Shown here piece after piece: positions 17,335 to 25,484 of a stretch of DNA of 64,000 nucleotides (positions are counted from its first letter, which is position 1; each line of letters begins with the position of its first letter). The notes beneath the pieces were generated by a model, which did no database searches, was not told the DNA's origin, and saw only the letters and a program-made list of their open reading frames with translations. Source of the stretch: Corynebacterium deserti GIMN1.010 (GTDB lineage: Bacteria; Actinomycetota; Actinomycetes; Mycobacteriales; Mycobacteriaceae); contig NZ_CP009220.1 in the NCBI RefSeq assembly GCF_001277995.1, positions 2,762,329 to 2,826,328 of the forward strand. The letters are read 5' to 3'. Both the position numbers and the translations under genes were made by a program.

Positions 17335-18597
17335 ATGGTTAAGCGTCAGCTCCCCAACCCAACCGAGCTTCTCGAACTGATGAAGTTTAAAAAGCCAGAG
17401 CTCAACGGCAAGAAGCGCCGCCTGGACTCCGCACTCACCATCTATGACCTGCGCAAAATTGCTAAACGACGCACCCCCGCCGCCGCATTCGACTACACCG
17501 ACGGTGCAGCTGAGGCCGAACTGTCAATCAAACGTGCTCGCAATGCTTTCGAGAACATCGAATTCCACCCCGACATCCTCAAGCCAGCTGAGCATGTAGA
17601 CACCTCCACCCAGATCCTCGGCGGCCCATCCTCCATGCCTTTCGGTATTGCACCAACCGGCTTCACCCGCCTAATGCAGACCGAAGGTGAAGTTGCAGGT
17701 GCTGGCGCAGCCGAAGCAGCAGGCATCCCCTTTACCTTGTCCACCTTGGGCACCACCTCCATCGAGGACGTCAAGAAAGCCAACCCAACCGGCCGCAACT
17801 GGTTCCAGCTTTACGTCATGCGCGACCGCGACATCTCTTACGGACTCGTCGAGCGTGCAGCTAAAGCAGGCTTCGACACTCTGATGTTCACCGTGGACAC
17901 CCCGATCGCTGGCTACCGCATCCGCGACTCCCGCAACGGATTCTCCATCCCACCACAGCTCACCCCATCCACCGTGCTCAACGCGATCCCTCGCCCATGG
18001 TGGTGGATCGACTTCCTGACCACCCCAACCCTTGAGTTCGCATCCCTGTCTTCCACCGGCGGAACCGTGGGCGACCTCCTCAACTCGGCGATGGATCCCA
18101 CTATCTCCTACGAGGATCTCAAGGTCATCCGCGACATGTGGCCAGGCAAGCTCGTGGTCAAGGGTGTCCAAAACGTTGAGGACTCCGTGAAGCTTCTCGA
18201 CCAAGGCGTCGACGGCCTCATCCTCTCCAACCACGGCGGACGCCAACTCGACCGCGCGCCCGTCCCATTCCACCTCCTGCCTCAGGTGCGCAAGGAAGTG
18301 GGCGCCGATCCAACCATCATGATCGACACCGGCATCATGAACGGCGCCGACATCGTCGCTTCTGTCGCCATGGGCGCTGACTTCACCCTCATTGGCCGTG
18401 CTTACCTCTACGGACTCATGGCCGGCGGCCGCGAAGGTGTCGACCGCACCATCGCCATCCTCCGCAGCGAGATCAACCGCACCATGGCTCTCCTCGGTGT
18501 CTCCTCTTTGGAAGAACTCGAGCCACGCCACGTCACCCAGCTGACTAAGATGGTTCCGGTCTCTGACAACGTAAAGAACCTCAGCGATTTGGTCTAA
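17335..18597 (+). CDS. lldD: Quinone-dependent L-lactate dehydrogenase
   Basis: An FMN enzyme that oxidises L-lactate to pyruvate and passes electrons to menaquinone at the membrane. 420 residues with the alpha-hydroxyacid oxidase barrel: [12 protein letters not shown] near residue 102, QLYVMRDRD near 159, the FMN-binding lysine in VVKGVQ near 275, and the catalytic SNHGGRQLD near residue 298, where the histidine is the base and the arginine binds the carboxylate. The ribosome site GGAAGGAAAA is well placed before ATG 17335. Second gene of the lactate operon; a strong terminator follows. Confidence 0.96.
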   Translation: MVKRQLPNPTELLELMKFKKPELNGKKRRLDSALTIYDLRKIAKRRTPAAAFDYTDGAAEAELSIKRARNAFENIEFHPDILKPAEHVDTSTQILGGPSSMPFGIAPTGFTRLMQTEGEVAGAGAAEAAGIPFTLSTLGTTSIEDVKKANPTGRNWFQLYVMRDRDISYGLVERAAKAGFDTLMFTVDTPIAGYRIRDSRNGFSIPPQLTPSTVLNAIPRPWWWIDFLTTPTLEFASLSSTGGTVGDLLNSAMDPTISYEDLKVIRDMWPGKLVVKGVQNVEDSVKLLDQGVDGLILSNHGGRQLDRAPVPFHLLPQVRKEVGADPTIMIDTGIMNGADIVASVAMGADFTLIGRAYLYGLMAGGREGVDRTIAILRSEINRTMALLGVSSLEELEPRHVTQLTKMVPVSDNVKNLSDLV

Positions 18598-18624
18598 TTC
18601 CACTTCGCGCAGCGCTTAATGCCG

Positions 18625-18664
18625 AGCGGCCAGCCGGATCTCCTTCCGGCTGGCCGCTTTTCTG
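18625..18664 (+). terminator. lldD operon terminator
   Basis: Perfect 12-bp arms GCGGCCAGCCGG (18626-18637) and CCGGCTGGCCGC (18646-18657), followed by TTTTC. Confidence 0.93.
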
Positions 18665-18835
18665 CGCTTGGGCTTCCCCGAGACAACCGATTGGGAAAAC
18701 TGCATACTTCTGTACGGCCGTTTGCGGGATCGGATTTTTCAAATGCAAACTCCCTTGATCAAGCGGCCGAGAACTCCTTAAACGGGCACACAAAGCGTCA
18801 ACTTTTATGCATATGAATGGCCGAAAGCAAAAGAT

Positions 18836-18961
18836 TGTGCCGATCACACGGATTTTCGACAGCTCCCAAAATTTCCGTGCGATCCGCACAGATTTAGCCC
18901 CAAATATGTGCGGATCGCACTTATATTTGAATTTCTCCAAAAAATCCGTGCAATCGGCACA
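18836..18961. repeat. Four-copy palindromic array (two 55-bp units, 71-bp period)
   Basis: A 16-mer CCGTGCGATCSGCACA occurs four times in alternating orientation: reverse 18836-18851, forward 18875-18890, reverse 18907-18922, forward 18946-18961. Units 18836-18890 and 18907-18961 are both exactly 55 bases and similar throughout. Copies 2 and 3 form a 14-bp perfect inverted repeat. It lies in the gene-free stretch 18665-19230, upstream of two small genes. It may be a regulator-binding array or a structured RNA. Confidence 0.85.
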
Positions 18962-19230
18962 CTCTGGCCAATTGACCGAATCGCAGAGCCCTAGAACCCC
19001 TACTTAGTCAGTCACGCCGGCACCGCCACCACGATGGCTTGCAGCCCGCGGTCCAAAGTGGGTCGAATGTCGGGCGCGAATGCTGGTGAGTGATTGCCCG
19101 GCGGGTTCGATTGATCCACGAAGCCTCCCGAACTTTCGCAGTCACATCCTTTGTTGCTGGTTAGCCGGCATTGATCGTAGTAGCGGAGCTCCCGTGGTTC
19201 AGGGAACCAGAGGAGGGTCTTGAGTGCATC

Positions 19231-19581
19231 ATGACCATCCCAGATGAGGCCCTCCCAAAAGGCGACGAGGCACCTCAAGCCTGGATTGCGCAACATACTC
19301 CAACTAACGCACCTGGTGAAGGCCAAATGACCACGATGGCTAGCTTCTGGGGATGTTCTGCAGCGATCGCTGGAATGATCGCCGGAAATGTTGTTGGTGC
19401 CGCCAAGCTGCTGAAAATTAAGCAATACATGAAGGCATTGGGCGGAGTGAAAGAAGCTGTTCAGTTAATGTGGGGCGCAAGCTTTAGCTACGAAAAGATG
19501 CAGGCTCTCGGAGGTGCGCTTGGTGCTCTCGCCGCTGAGCTCGCGGGAGTGTCGTCCATCAAGGATCAATGCTTCGAATAA
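19231..19581 (+). CDS. Small bacteriocin-like protein with two cysteines
   Basis: Not a family I can name. From ATG 19231 it has 116 residues: a charged, proline-containing N-terminal part (about 32 residues), then a small-residue-rich, helix-prone region with Gly/Ala pairs (AIAGMIAGNVVGAAKL, ALGGALGALAAELAG) bounded by one cysteine on each side (WGCSAA near 40 and KDQC near the end). This layout, an acidic leader followed by an amphipathic core and a possible disulfide, resembles unmodified bacteriocin precursors. An internal ATG at 19327 would give only the core. AGGAGG lies 14 bases before the chosen start. The next gene encodes a small membrane protein, as immunity genes often do. Function inferred, not shown. 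Confidence 0.6.
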   Translation: MTIPDEALPKGDEAPQAWIAQHTPTNAPGEGQMTTMASFWGCSAAIAGMIAGNVVGAAKLLKIKQYMKALGGVKEAVQLMWGASFSYEKMQALGGALGALAAELAGVSSIKDQCFE

Positions 19582-19599
19582 CACTATAAGGAGTTGACC

Positions 19600-19866
19600 G
19601 TGATTCGAACCCTCACTCTCACCGGGTCATACCTTTCGATCATCATTTCAGCTGTCGCGATCCTCACCGGCCAGTTCCTCCTCGCCGTTGTGCTGGCTGT
19701 CGTGGGTGTCCTGGGGATTTCCTCCGAGAAGAAGTCCGCGGCCCAGCCCACGATCGATCCCGACGCACCGATTCCACCGGTCGGCGATCTCAAGGATTTC
19801 CGCACACACCACCCCGAGCTCTCCATGACGGAAGCGATTGTGGCTCTGCAGGCCAAATACAAATAA
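19600..19866 (+). CDS. Small membrane protein, possible immunity partner
   Basis: An 88-residue protein starting at GTG 19600, six bases after AAGGAG. A TTG two codons earlier is possible. Two hydrophobic segments (LTGSYLSIIISAVAILTG and FLLAVVLAVVGVLGIS) span residues about 5-40. A cytosolic or outer tail with a proline-rich stretch (DPDAPIPPVGDLKDF) follows, then a short helix ending ALQAKYK. It follows the bacteriocin-like gene by 18 bases, so both are probably on one mRNA ending at the terminator 19881-19938. No family recognised. Confidence 0.65.
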   Translation: MIRTLTLTGSYLSIIISAVAILTGQFLLAVVLAVVGVLGISSEKKSAAQPTIDPDAPIPPVGDLKDFRTHHPELSMTEAIVALQAKYK

Positions 19867-19880
19867 CGCTTTTCGACGCC

Positions 19881-19938
19881 AAAACCCACCCACCTCCGCT
19901 ACCTCCATGGTTATGGACTGTGGGTGGGTTTAATTTTC
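19881..19938 (+). terminator. Terminator shared by the small gene pair and msrA
   Basis: Arms AAACCCACCCAC (19882-19893) and GTGGGTGGGTTT (19920-19931) lie between convergent genes. T-rich on the plus side (TTTAATTTT). A GCTTTTCGACGC copy sits just before it at 19868. Confidence 0.75.
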
Positions 19939-19940
19939 CG

Positions 19941-20594
19941 CTACGCTTCCACTCCGCAGGGAATACCTGTTGAGTGATGAGGGCAGTAGCCATCAGGATT
20001 CTTGTCTAGGTACTGCTGGTGGTAGTCCTCAGCAAGGTAGTATTCTGAAGGCTCAATGACTGCGATTTCCGTGGTGATGTCGCCGAAGCCGTGTTGCTTT
20101 AGGGTTTCTCCATACTCAGCGACAACCTTGCGAACACGCTCTGCCTCATCTTCGGTCTCTGCGTAATACGCAGAACGATATTGTGTTCCCACGTCATTGC
20201 CCTGGCGGAAACCTTGGGTAGGGTCGTGCGCTTCCAAACCGCGGGCAACGAGCTGTTCCAGGCTGATCTTTTCTGGATCGTAAACAACTTCGACGATTTC
20301 AGTGTGGCCAGTTCGACCAGAGCACACTTCACGGTACGTGGGGTTTGGAGTGTAGCCGCCAGCGTATCCGACAGAGGTGCCCTCCACGCCGTCCATCTTC
20401 CAGTACATTTGCTCAACGCCCCAGAAACAGCCAAGGCCAATCCAAACGCGTTTTTGGCCCTCTTTCCACGGTCCGGTGATGGGGGTTCCTAAAACGGTGT
20501 GTGGTTGTGGCTCTTCGAGGACTGGATGTTTTCCGCCTTTGAGTGCTTCTTCTGGAGTGACCATCACGGGCTCGGGCGCAAAAAACCATGCCAT
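19941..20594 (-). CDS. msrA: Peptide-methionine (S)-S-oxide reductase MsrA
   Basis: Repairs methionine-S-sulfoxide in proteins using thioredoxin. The 217-residue protein has the catalytic motif GCFWG with the nucleophilic cysteine at residue 56, followed by the conserved GYAGG and HTEIVEVVYDP segments. The N-terminal extension of about 45 residues is typical of actinobacterial MsrA. A ribosome site AAAGGAAC precedes the ATG. It is divergent from sod, so both are oxidative-stress functions in one neighbourhood. Confidence 0.96.
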   Translation of the reverse strand: MAWFFAPEPVMVTPEEALKGGKHPVLEEPQPHTVLGTPITGPWKEGQKRVWIGLGCFWGVEQMYWKMDGVEGTSVGYAGGYTPNPTYREVCSGRTGHTEIVEVVYDPEKISLEQLVARGLEAHDPTQGFRQGNDVGTQYRSAYYAETEDEAERVRKVVAEYGETLKQHGFGDITTEIAVIEPSEYYLAEDYHQQYLDKNPDGYCPHHSTGIPCGVEA

Positions 20595-20722
20595 AACTGG
20601 ACTGTTCCTTTCTGGGTGTGAAGCTGTATCTCAGTTCAACTCTGTTGCTGCCTCCAGTATTCCTTAAGCACGCGGCTACCTGCATGAACGCAGCACATAA
20701 ATAGGTGAGTTGAAAATATTCG

Positions 20723-20750
20723 TTGCAATATCAACAAATCGGCCTATCAT
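20723..20750 (+). promoter_or_regulatory. Probable sod promoter
   Basis: TTGCAA (20723-20728) and TATCAT (20745-20750) with a 16-base spacer would give a 5' leader of about 90 bases before the ATG at 20847. Confidence 0.45.
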
Positions 20751-20846
20751 TGGGGATAGCGCACAGAGCATGAAAATAAAAGCACCTTCTGACGGATTAT
20801 CGAAAGATGTATATGCTCGGTGCGGTACCCTACGAAAGGAAAAAAC

Positions 20847-21449
20847 ATGGCTGTATACGAACTTCCAGAACTCGACTACGCTTACGACGCTCTTGAGCCA
20901 CACATCGCTGCAGAGATCATGGAGCTTCACCACTCCAAGCACCACGCAACCTACGTTGCTGGCGCTAACGCTGCACTTGAGGCACTTGAGAAGGCACGCG
21001 AAGAGGGCACCAACCCTGATCAGATCCGTGCACTGTCCAAGAACCTTGCGTTTAACCTCGGTGGACACACCAACCACTCCATCTTCTGGAAGAACCTCTC
21101 CCCTAACGGTGGCGGAGAGCCAACCGGCGAGCTGGCTGAGGCCATCAACCGCGACTTCGGTTCTTTTGCTAAGTTCCAGGATCACTTCAACTCTGCAGCT
21201 CTTGGTCTGCAGGGCTCCGGTTGGGCTGTTCTTGGTTACGACCACATCGCAGGCCGCCTGGTTATCGAGCAGCTCACCGACCAGCAGGGCAATGTCTCCA
21301 TCGACATCACCCCACTGCTGATGCTCGATATGTGGGAGCACGCTTTCTACCTGCAGTACAAGAACGTCAAGGCTGATTACGTCAAGGCTGTTTGGAACGT
21401 CTTCAACTGGGATGACGTTGCAGAGCGCTTTGCTGCTGCTTCCAAGTAA
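20847..21449 (+). CDS. sod: Manganese/iron superoxide dismutase
   Basis: Dismutes superoxide in the cytoplasm. 200 residues from ATG 20847, which follows GAAAGGA. All four metal ligands are visible in context: His in [12 protein letters not shown] near residue 28, His in [10 protein letters not shown] near 76-80, and Asp and His in [11 protein letters not shown] near 162-166. The helix-rich N-terminal and mixed C-terminal domains are of normal length. The extended frame from 20820 has no support. The species is known to use Mn. Confidence 0.97.
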   Translation: MAVYELPELDYAYDALEPHIAAEIMELHHSKHHATYVAGANAALEALEKAREEGTNPDQIRALSKNLAFNLGGHTNHSIFWKNLSPNGGGEPTGELAEAINRDFGSFAKFQDHFNSAALGLQGSGWAVLGYDHIAGRLVIEQLTDQQGNVSIDITPLLMLDMWEHAFYLQYKNVKADYVKAVWNVFNWDDVAERFAAASK

Positions 21450-21460
21450 GCACTAATACG

Positions 21461-21493
21461 CAACCGCTTCACCTTATGGTGAGGCGGTTTTTT
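21461..21493 (+). terminator. sod terminator
   Basis: Arms CAACCGCTTCACC and GGTGAGGCGGTT pair (one G-U) around a short loop. TTTTTT follows. It lies between the convergent sod and LysR genes. Confidence 0.9.
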
Positions 21494-21504
21494 GCTGCCA
21501 CAAA

Positions 21505-22416
21505 TCAGCCCAGCGCATACCTCGATTTGCCTACAAAGTCGCGGAAAATTTCCACCGCCGGTGCAGGTCCTGCGTTTAGCCGCCACACGAGGCCAAGTTC
21601 TCGGAAAGCCGGTGGATCAAGGGGGCGCAACGTAATTCCCACTGTGGGCAAATACGGATCATCAAGTGGCACCACTCCCACGCCTAATCCTGCACTGACC
21701 AGGCCTGCAACAGTGGTTAGCTCCATGGATTCAAACACTACGTTGGGGCTAAACCCCGCCTCGGTAGCCAGAGAGTCCATCAGTAGTCGAGTTCCAAAAC
21801 CTGCGCGCATGGCTACAAAAGGTTCGTCGCGAACTGCCAGTAGAGATACCGGTCCGTCACCAGCAAGTCGGTGATCGGCGGGGACCGCCAAGGCAAGGCG
21901 CTGTTTCAACAGCGGTACCCATCCCAGCTGGGAACCAACTTCGGCGGGTTTGGGGCCCACGAGAGCGAGGTCGGTTTCGTCGTTAAGCACCCTATCAACC
22001 AGCAGCATCGCGGCTGCTTGGTGGAGCTGAAATTCCACATGCGGGTAGTCGGCGCGGAAGGTGCGGATCAGTTCAGGAACCATCCAGGTGCCGAGCGAGT
22101 GCATGAAATCTAGGCGGATAGTTCCGCGTTCGGGATCCATGAGGCGTTTGATTTCCGTGGCGGCAATCGAGAATTCCGCAACGATGGCGCGTGCGTGCTT
22201 AAGAAAGGCGTGTCCGCGTTGATTGAGGACAAGTTTTCTTCCCACTCGGTCAAATAGTTGTGTGCCAGCGTGCTTTTCCACGCGGCCTACTCGGCGCGAC
22301 AACGTCGGCTGCGGGATGCCAATTCGTTCTGCTGTTTCGGTGAGGTGGCCTGATTCTGCAACGGAAATGAAGCTTTGGAGGTCTTCGATTCGAAGCTCGC
22401 CAGCGTCATTGTCCAT
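21505..22416 (-). CDS. LysR-family transcriptional regulator
   Basis: A DNA-binding regulator of about 303 residues. The N-terminal helix-turn-helix is seen in IEDLQSFISVAESGHLTETAERIGIPQPTLSRRVGRVEK, split here only for reading (residues about 9-47), followed by the effector domain with the GTIRLDF start near 97. The ATG at 22416 is preferred; a GTG two codons upstream is possible. It is divergent from an MFS exporter gene 67 bases away, the usual arrangement for a LysR regulator and its target. The inducer is unknown. Confidence 0.9.
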   Translation of the reverse strand: MDNDAGELRIEDLQSFISVAESGHLTETAERIGIPQPTLSRRVGRVEKHAGTQLFDRVGRKLVLNQRGHAFLKHARAIVAEFSIAATEIKRLMDPERGTIRLDFMHSLGTWMVPELIRTFRADYPHVEFQLHQAAAMLLVDRVLNDETDLALVGPKPAEVGSQLGWVPLLKQRLALAVPADHRLAGDGPVSLLAVRDEPFVAMRAGFGTRLLMDSLATEAGFSPNVVFESMELTTVAGLVSAGLGVGVVPLDDPYLPTVGITLRPLDPPAFRELGLVWRLNAGPAPAVEIFRDFVGKSRYALG

Positions 22417-22483
22417 GCCCACAGCTTACATGCATTAAGTGAATCAAATATAGCCGTTTCTAACATTTTACTAATATTGGCTG

Positions 22484-23773
22484 GTGACTCATGATGAAGA
22501 CATGAGCCAGGCAATCGACAGCCACACCACGTCTTCAGGATCTTCAGGATCTTCAGGACAGCCCAACCCCGATCGCAATGCCGACTACATGGGAATCGAA
22601 CGCGGCACACGGACCTATACCCGTGCAGTTCTTGCCATGTTGGCTGCTGGCCTTGCCACCTTCAATGGCCTTTACTGCACCCAGGCGCTGCTGCCCACCA
22701 TGACAGAAGATTTAGGCATCACGCCGACGCAATCGGCACTGACGGTGTCGGCAACCACCGGCATGTTGGCGTTGTGTATTGTTCCGGCGTCGATTCTGTC
22801 AGAGAAGTTTGGTCGCGGCCGAGTGCTCTTCATTTCGCTCAGCTTGGCCATTGTGGTTGGCATGATTTTGCCTCTGGTCCCTAACATCACTGCACTGATC
22901 CTCCTGCGCGGACTCCAGGGCGCGTTGTTGGCTGGCACCCCGGCGGTGGCGATGACCTGGCTGTCCGAGGAAATCCACCCTAAAGATATTGGCCACGCGA
23001 TGGGTATTTACATCGCAGGTAATACGGTCGGCGGATTGATGGGGCGTATGATTCCCGCAGGCCTCTTGGAGGTCACGCACTGGCAAAACGCGTTGCTGGG
23101 ATCCTCAGTTGCGGCTCTTATTTTCGGTGTGGTCATGGTGATTTTATTGCCACGTCAGCGCCTGTTCCAACCAAAGAAAATCAGCCTCAAGCACGAGGTT
23201 GCTGCGATGGTCGGCCACTGGAAAAACCCTCGCCTGGCATTGCTTTTTGCCACCGCGTTCCTCGGCATGGGTACGTTTGTCTCGCTGTATAACTACCTGG
23301 GCTTCCGCATGATTGATCAATTTGGGCTGAGTGAAGTCCTGGTCGGCGCTGTGTTCATCATGTATCTGGCTGGCACGTGGAGTTCCACCCAGGCCGCCGC
23401 ACTGAGGGATAAGATCGGCGCTGGTCCCACGGTGATTTTCCTCAGCATCACCATGATTGTTTCGATGGCTGCGATGGCTATCAATAATCTGTGGGTCACT
23501 CTGGCAGCGCTGTTCATTTTCACGGCTGCGTTTTTTGCTCTTCATTCCAGTGCGTCGGGGTGGATCGGCATCATCGCCACCAAAGACCGTGCCGAGGCAT
23601 CGAGCATGTACCTGTTTTGTTATTACGTCGGCTCGTCGGTGATTGGATGGCTGTCTGGATTTGTGTTCACCCACGCCTCGTGGCTGGCGTTCATTGGCTG
23701 GCTGCTCTTGCTGCTGCTTGGTGTGCTGTCCATCTCCGCTTCTCTTGCAAAATTGGCAAAAACTACGAAATAA
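22484..23773 (+). CDS. MFS transporter (YnfM-like), possibly leaderless
   Basis: A 12-helix major facilitator of about 429 residues. The DHA1-type motif A-like segment ILSEKFGRGRVLFISL lies after helix 2 and LLRGLQGALLAGTPAVAM in helix 4. A GTG at 22484 lies 6 bases after TAATAT (22472-22477), so the mRNA may be leaderless; ATG 22502 is the alternative. The soluble N-terminus contains three tandem copies of the 9-mer TCTTCAGGA (22532-22558), encoding SSG repeats, a slippage-prone spot. It is probably controlled by the divergent LysR gene. The substrate is unknown. Confidence 0.85.
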   Translation: MTHDEDMSQAIDSHTTSSGSSGSSGQPNPDRNADYMGIERGTRTYTRAVLAMLAAGLATFNGLYCTQALLPTMTEDLGITPTQSALTVSATTGMLALCIVPASILSEKFGRGRVLFISLSLAIVVGMILPLVPNITALILLRGLQGALLAGTPAVAMTWLSEEIHPKDIGHAMGIYIAGNTVGGLMGRMIPAGLLEVTHWQNALLGSSVAALIFGVVMVILLPRQRLFQPKKISLKHEVAAMVGHWKNPRLALLFATAFLGMGTFVSLYNYLGFRMIDQFGLSEVLVGAVFIMYLAGTWSSTQAAALRDKIGAGPTVIFLSITMIVSMAAMAINNLWVTLAALFIFTAAFFALHSSASGWIGIIATKDRAEASSMYLFCYYVGSSVIGWLSGFVFTHASWLAFIGWLLLLLLGVLSISASLAKLAKTTK

Positions 23774-23816
23774 ACACGACTTTGTCCGTTTTTAAATCGG
23801 GTCTAGAGTTAACTCT

Positions 23817-25484
23817 ATGAGCACCGAGGCGAAATGGAGCCGCCACACATGGCACAGAAAAGCCAGCCGGCCAGTATCTATCTGGCTGACGGTGTTGATC
23901 AGCGCAGGACTTATCCACCCGCTCATCCCTGAATACCGGTGGGTGCTCATTCACCTCTTCACCCTCGGTGCGATCACCAATTCCATCGTCGTGTGGTCGC
24001 AGCACTTCACGGAAAAATTCCTCCACCAACCTCTCGATGATGCTGCACGCCCGGCGCAGTTAGCCAAGATTCGGGTGCTCAATGTAGGCATCATCATCAC
24101 GATTGCCGGTGAAATCATCGGGCAATGGATCGTAACCTCAATAGGCGCAACACTCGTTGGCCTTTCACTCGTCTGGCACGCAATAAGCCTGTTGCGCCAA
24201 TTCCGCAGCGCCAAACGTGGCCAACCTTTCGCCAGTGCAGTCCTTGCGTATGTTGCCAGCGCGTGCTGCCTACCGTTCGGCGCCTTTGCAGGCGCGCTGT
24301 TGTCACGAGAGCTTGTCGACGACCTCCACCAGCGTGTTCTCCTCACCCACACCGTCATCAACATTTTGGGCTTCGTCGGCTTCGCCGCTCTCGGTTCCCT
24401 GTCCGTGCTGTTTGCAGCTATCTGGCGAACCCAGATCAGGTGGAATACCACTTCGTGGGCTGTTGTCCTCATGGCGATAAGCCTGCCCATCATCGTCGTG
24501 GGAGTGCTAGTTGATCAAGGATATGTGGCCGCCGCAGGCCTGGGCGCTTATGTGGCAGCATGGGTGATGTGCCTGGTGGGGTGGGGGAAGGCGTCGATAA
24601 GCAATTTGGGTTTTGCTTCGGCGTCGGTAGTGGCGGCGCCGGTGTGGCTCATTGGCTCACTGGTGTGGCTGATTGTGCAGGTGATTCGGCATGACGGTGC
24701 ACTGTTCCATGTGGAAATTCCGACGATTGCGCTGGTCATTGGCTTTGGCGCGCAGCTGCTGCTGGGGGTGATGAGCTATCTGCTGCCGTCGACGATGGGC
24801 GGTGGCGCTGGTGCGGTGCGGACTGGGCTGCGCGTATTTGAGACCGCCGGGCTGTTTCGGTGGACGCTGGTTAATGGCGGCCTCGCGATCTGGCTGCTGA
24901 CGGAAAATTCCTGGCTGAGGGTTGTGGCATCGCTGCTGGCCATCGGCTCGCTCGCGGTGTTTGTGGCTCTTGTGCCGAAAGCTGTAAAGGCGCAGCGCGG
25001 TGTGCTGACAAAAGAACGCGAACCTGCACCGGTGGACCGTGAACCGCGGCTCAATCAGATCACCGCGGGTATTTCGGTGTTGGCGCTGGTGCTGGCGGCG
25101 CTTGGTGGACTGGGAACTACGACAGCTCCAAGCGCTGCCACTAGCGACGGGGACACCCATCAAATCACCATCATTGCAGGTGACATGGTGTTCCAACCTG
25201 ACATCATCGAGGTGCCTCCGGGCAAGGTATTAGAAGTGCACTTTATTAACGAAGACGACATGGTGCATGACCTTAAATTTGCCAACGGCGTGCAAAGCGG
25301 ACGGGTCGCGCCAGGTGATGACGTCACTTTTGAAGTCGGCATCATCATTGCCCCGATGGAGGGGTGGTGCACCATCGCAGGACATCACGCCCAAGGGATG
25401 GATCTGCAGGTGGTTACGGTAGCTGACCCAGAATCGGTGCCGACTGAGCACCACGACGTAACCAGTGACGCACTGCAGCAGTAG
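23817..25484 (+). CDS. Polytopic membrane protein fused to a C-terminal cupredoxin domain
   Basis: 555 residues: about 12 hydrophobic segments up to residue 440, with several histidines near segment starts as in NnrS- or haem-copper-like membrane domains (HPLIPEYRW, HLFTLGAITNS, SQHFTE). A blue-copper domain then follows outside the membrane. The type 1 copper ligands are all visible: His in MVHDLKF, then Cys, His and Met in GWCTIAGHHAQGM near residue 520. This suggests an electron-transfer or copper-handling role. TAGAGT (23804-23809) lies 7 bases before ATG 23817, so the mRNA is probably leaderless. Its 3' end overlaps the convergent nuclease gene by 71 bases. Confidence 0.8.
   Translation: MSTEAKWSRHTWHRKASRPVSIWLTVLISAGLIHPLIPEYRWVLIHLFTLGAITNSIVVWSQHFTEKFLHQPLDDAARPAQLAKIRVLNVGIIITIAGEIIGQWIVTSIGATLVGLSLVWHAISLLRQFRSAKRGQPFASAVLAYVASACCLPFGAFAGALLSRELVDDLHQRVLLTHTVINILGFVGFAALGSLSVLFAAIWRTQIRWNTTSWAVVLMAISLPIIVVGVLVDQGYVAAAGLGAYVAAWVMCLVGWGKASISNLGFASASVVAAPVWLIGSLVWLIVQVIRHDGALFHVEIPTIALVIGFGAQLLLGVMSYLLPSTMGGGAGAVRTGLRVFETAGLFRWTLVNGGLAIWLLTENSWLRVVASLLAIGSLAVFVALVPKAVKAQRGVLTKEREPAPVDREPRLNQITAGISVLALVLAALGGLGTTTAPSAATSDGDTHQITIIAGDMVFQPDIIEVPPGKVLEVHFINEDDMVHDLKFANGVQSGRVAPGDDVTFEVGIIIAPMEGWCTIAGHHAQGMDLQVVTVADPESVPTEHHDVTSDALQQ

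Noticed and set aside
18836..18961. CRISPR array
   Set aside because: Only four copies in alternating orientation with unequal spacing and related spacers; not a CRISPR repeat-spacer structure, and no cas gene is present.
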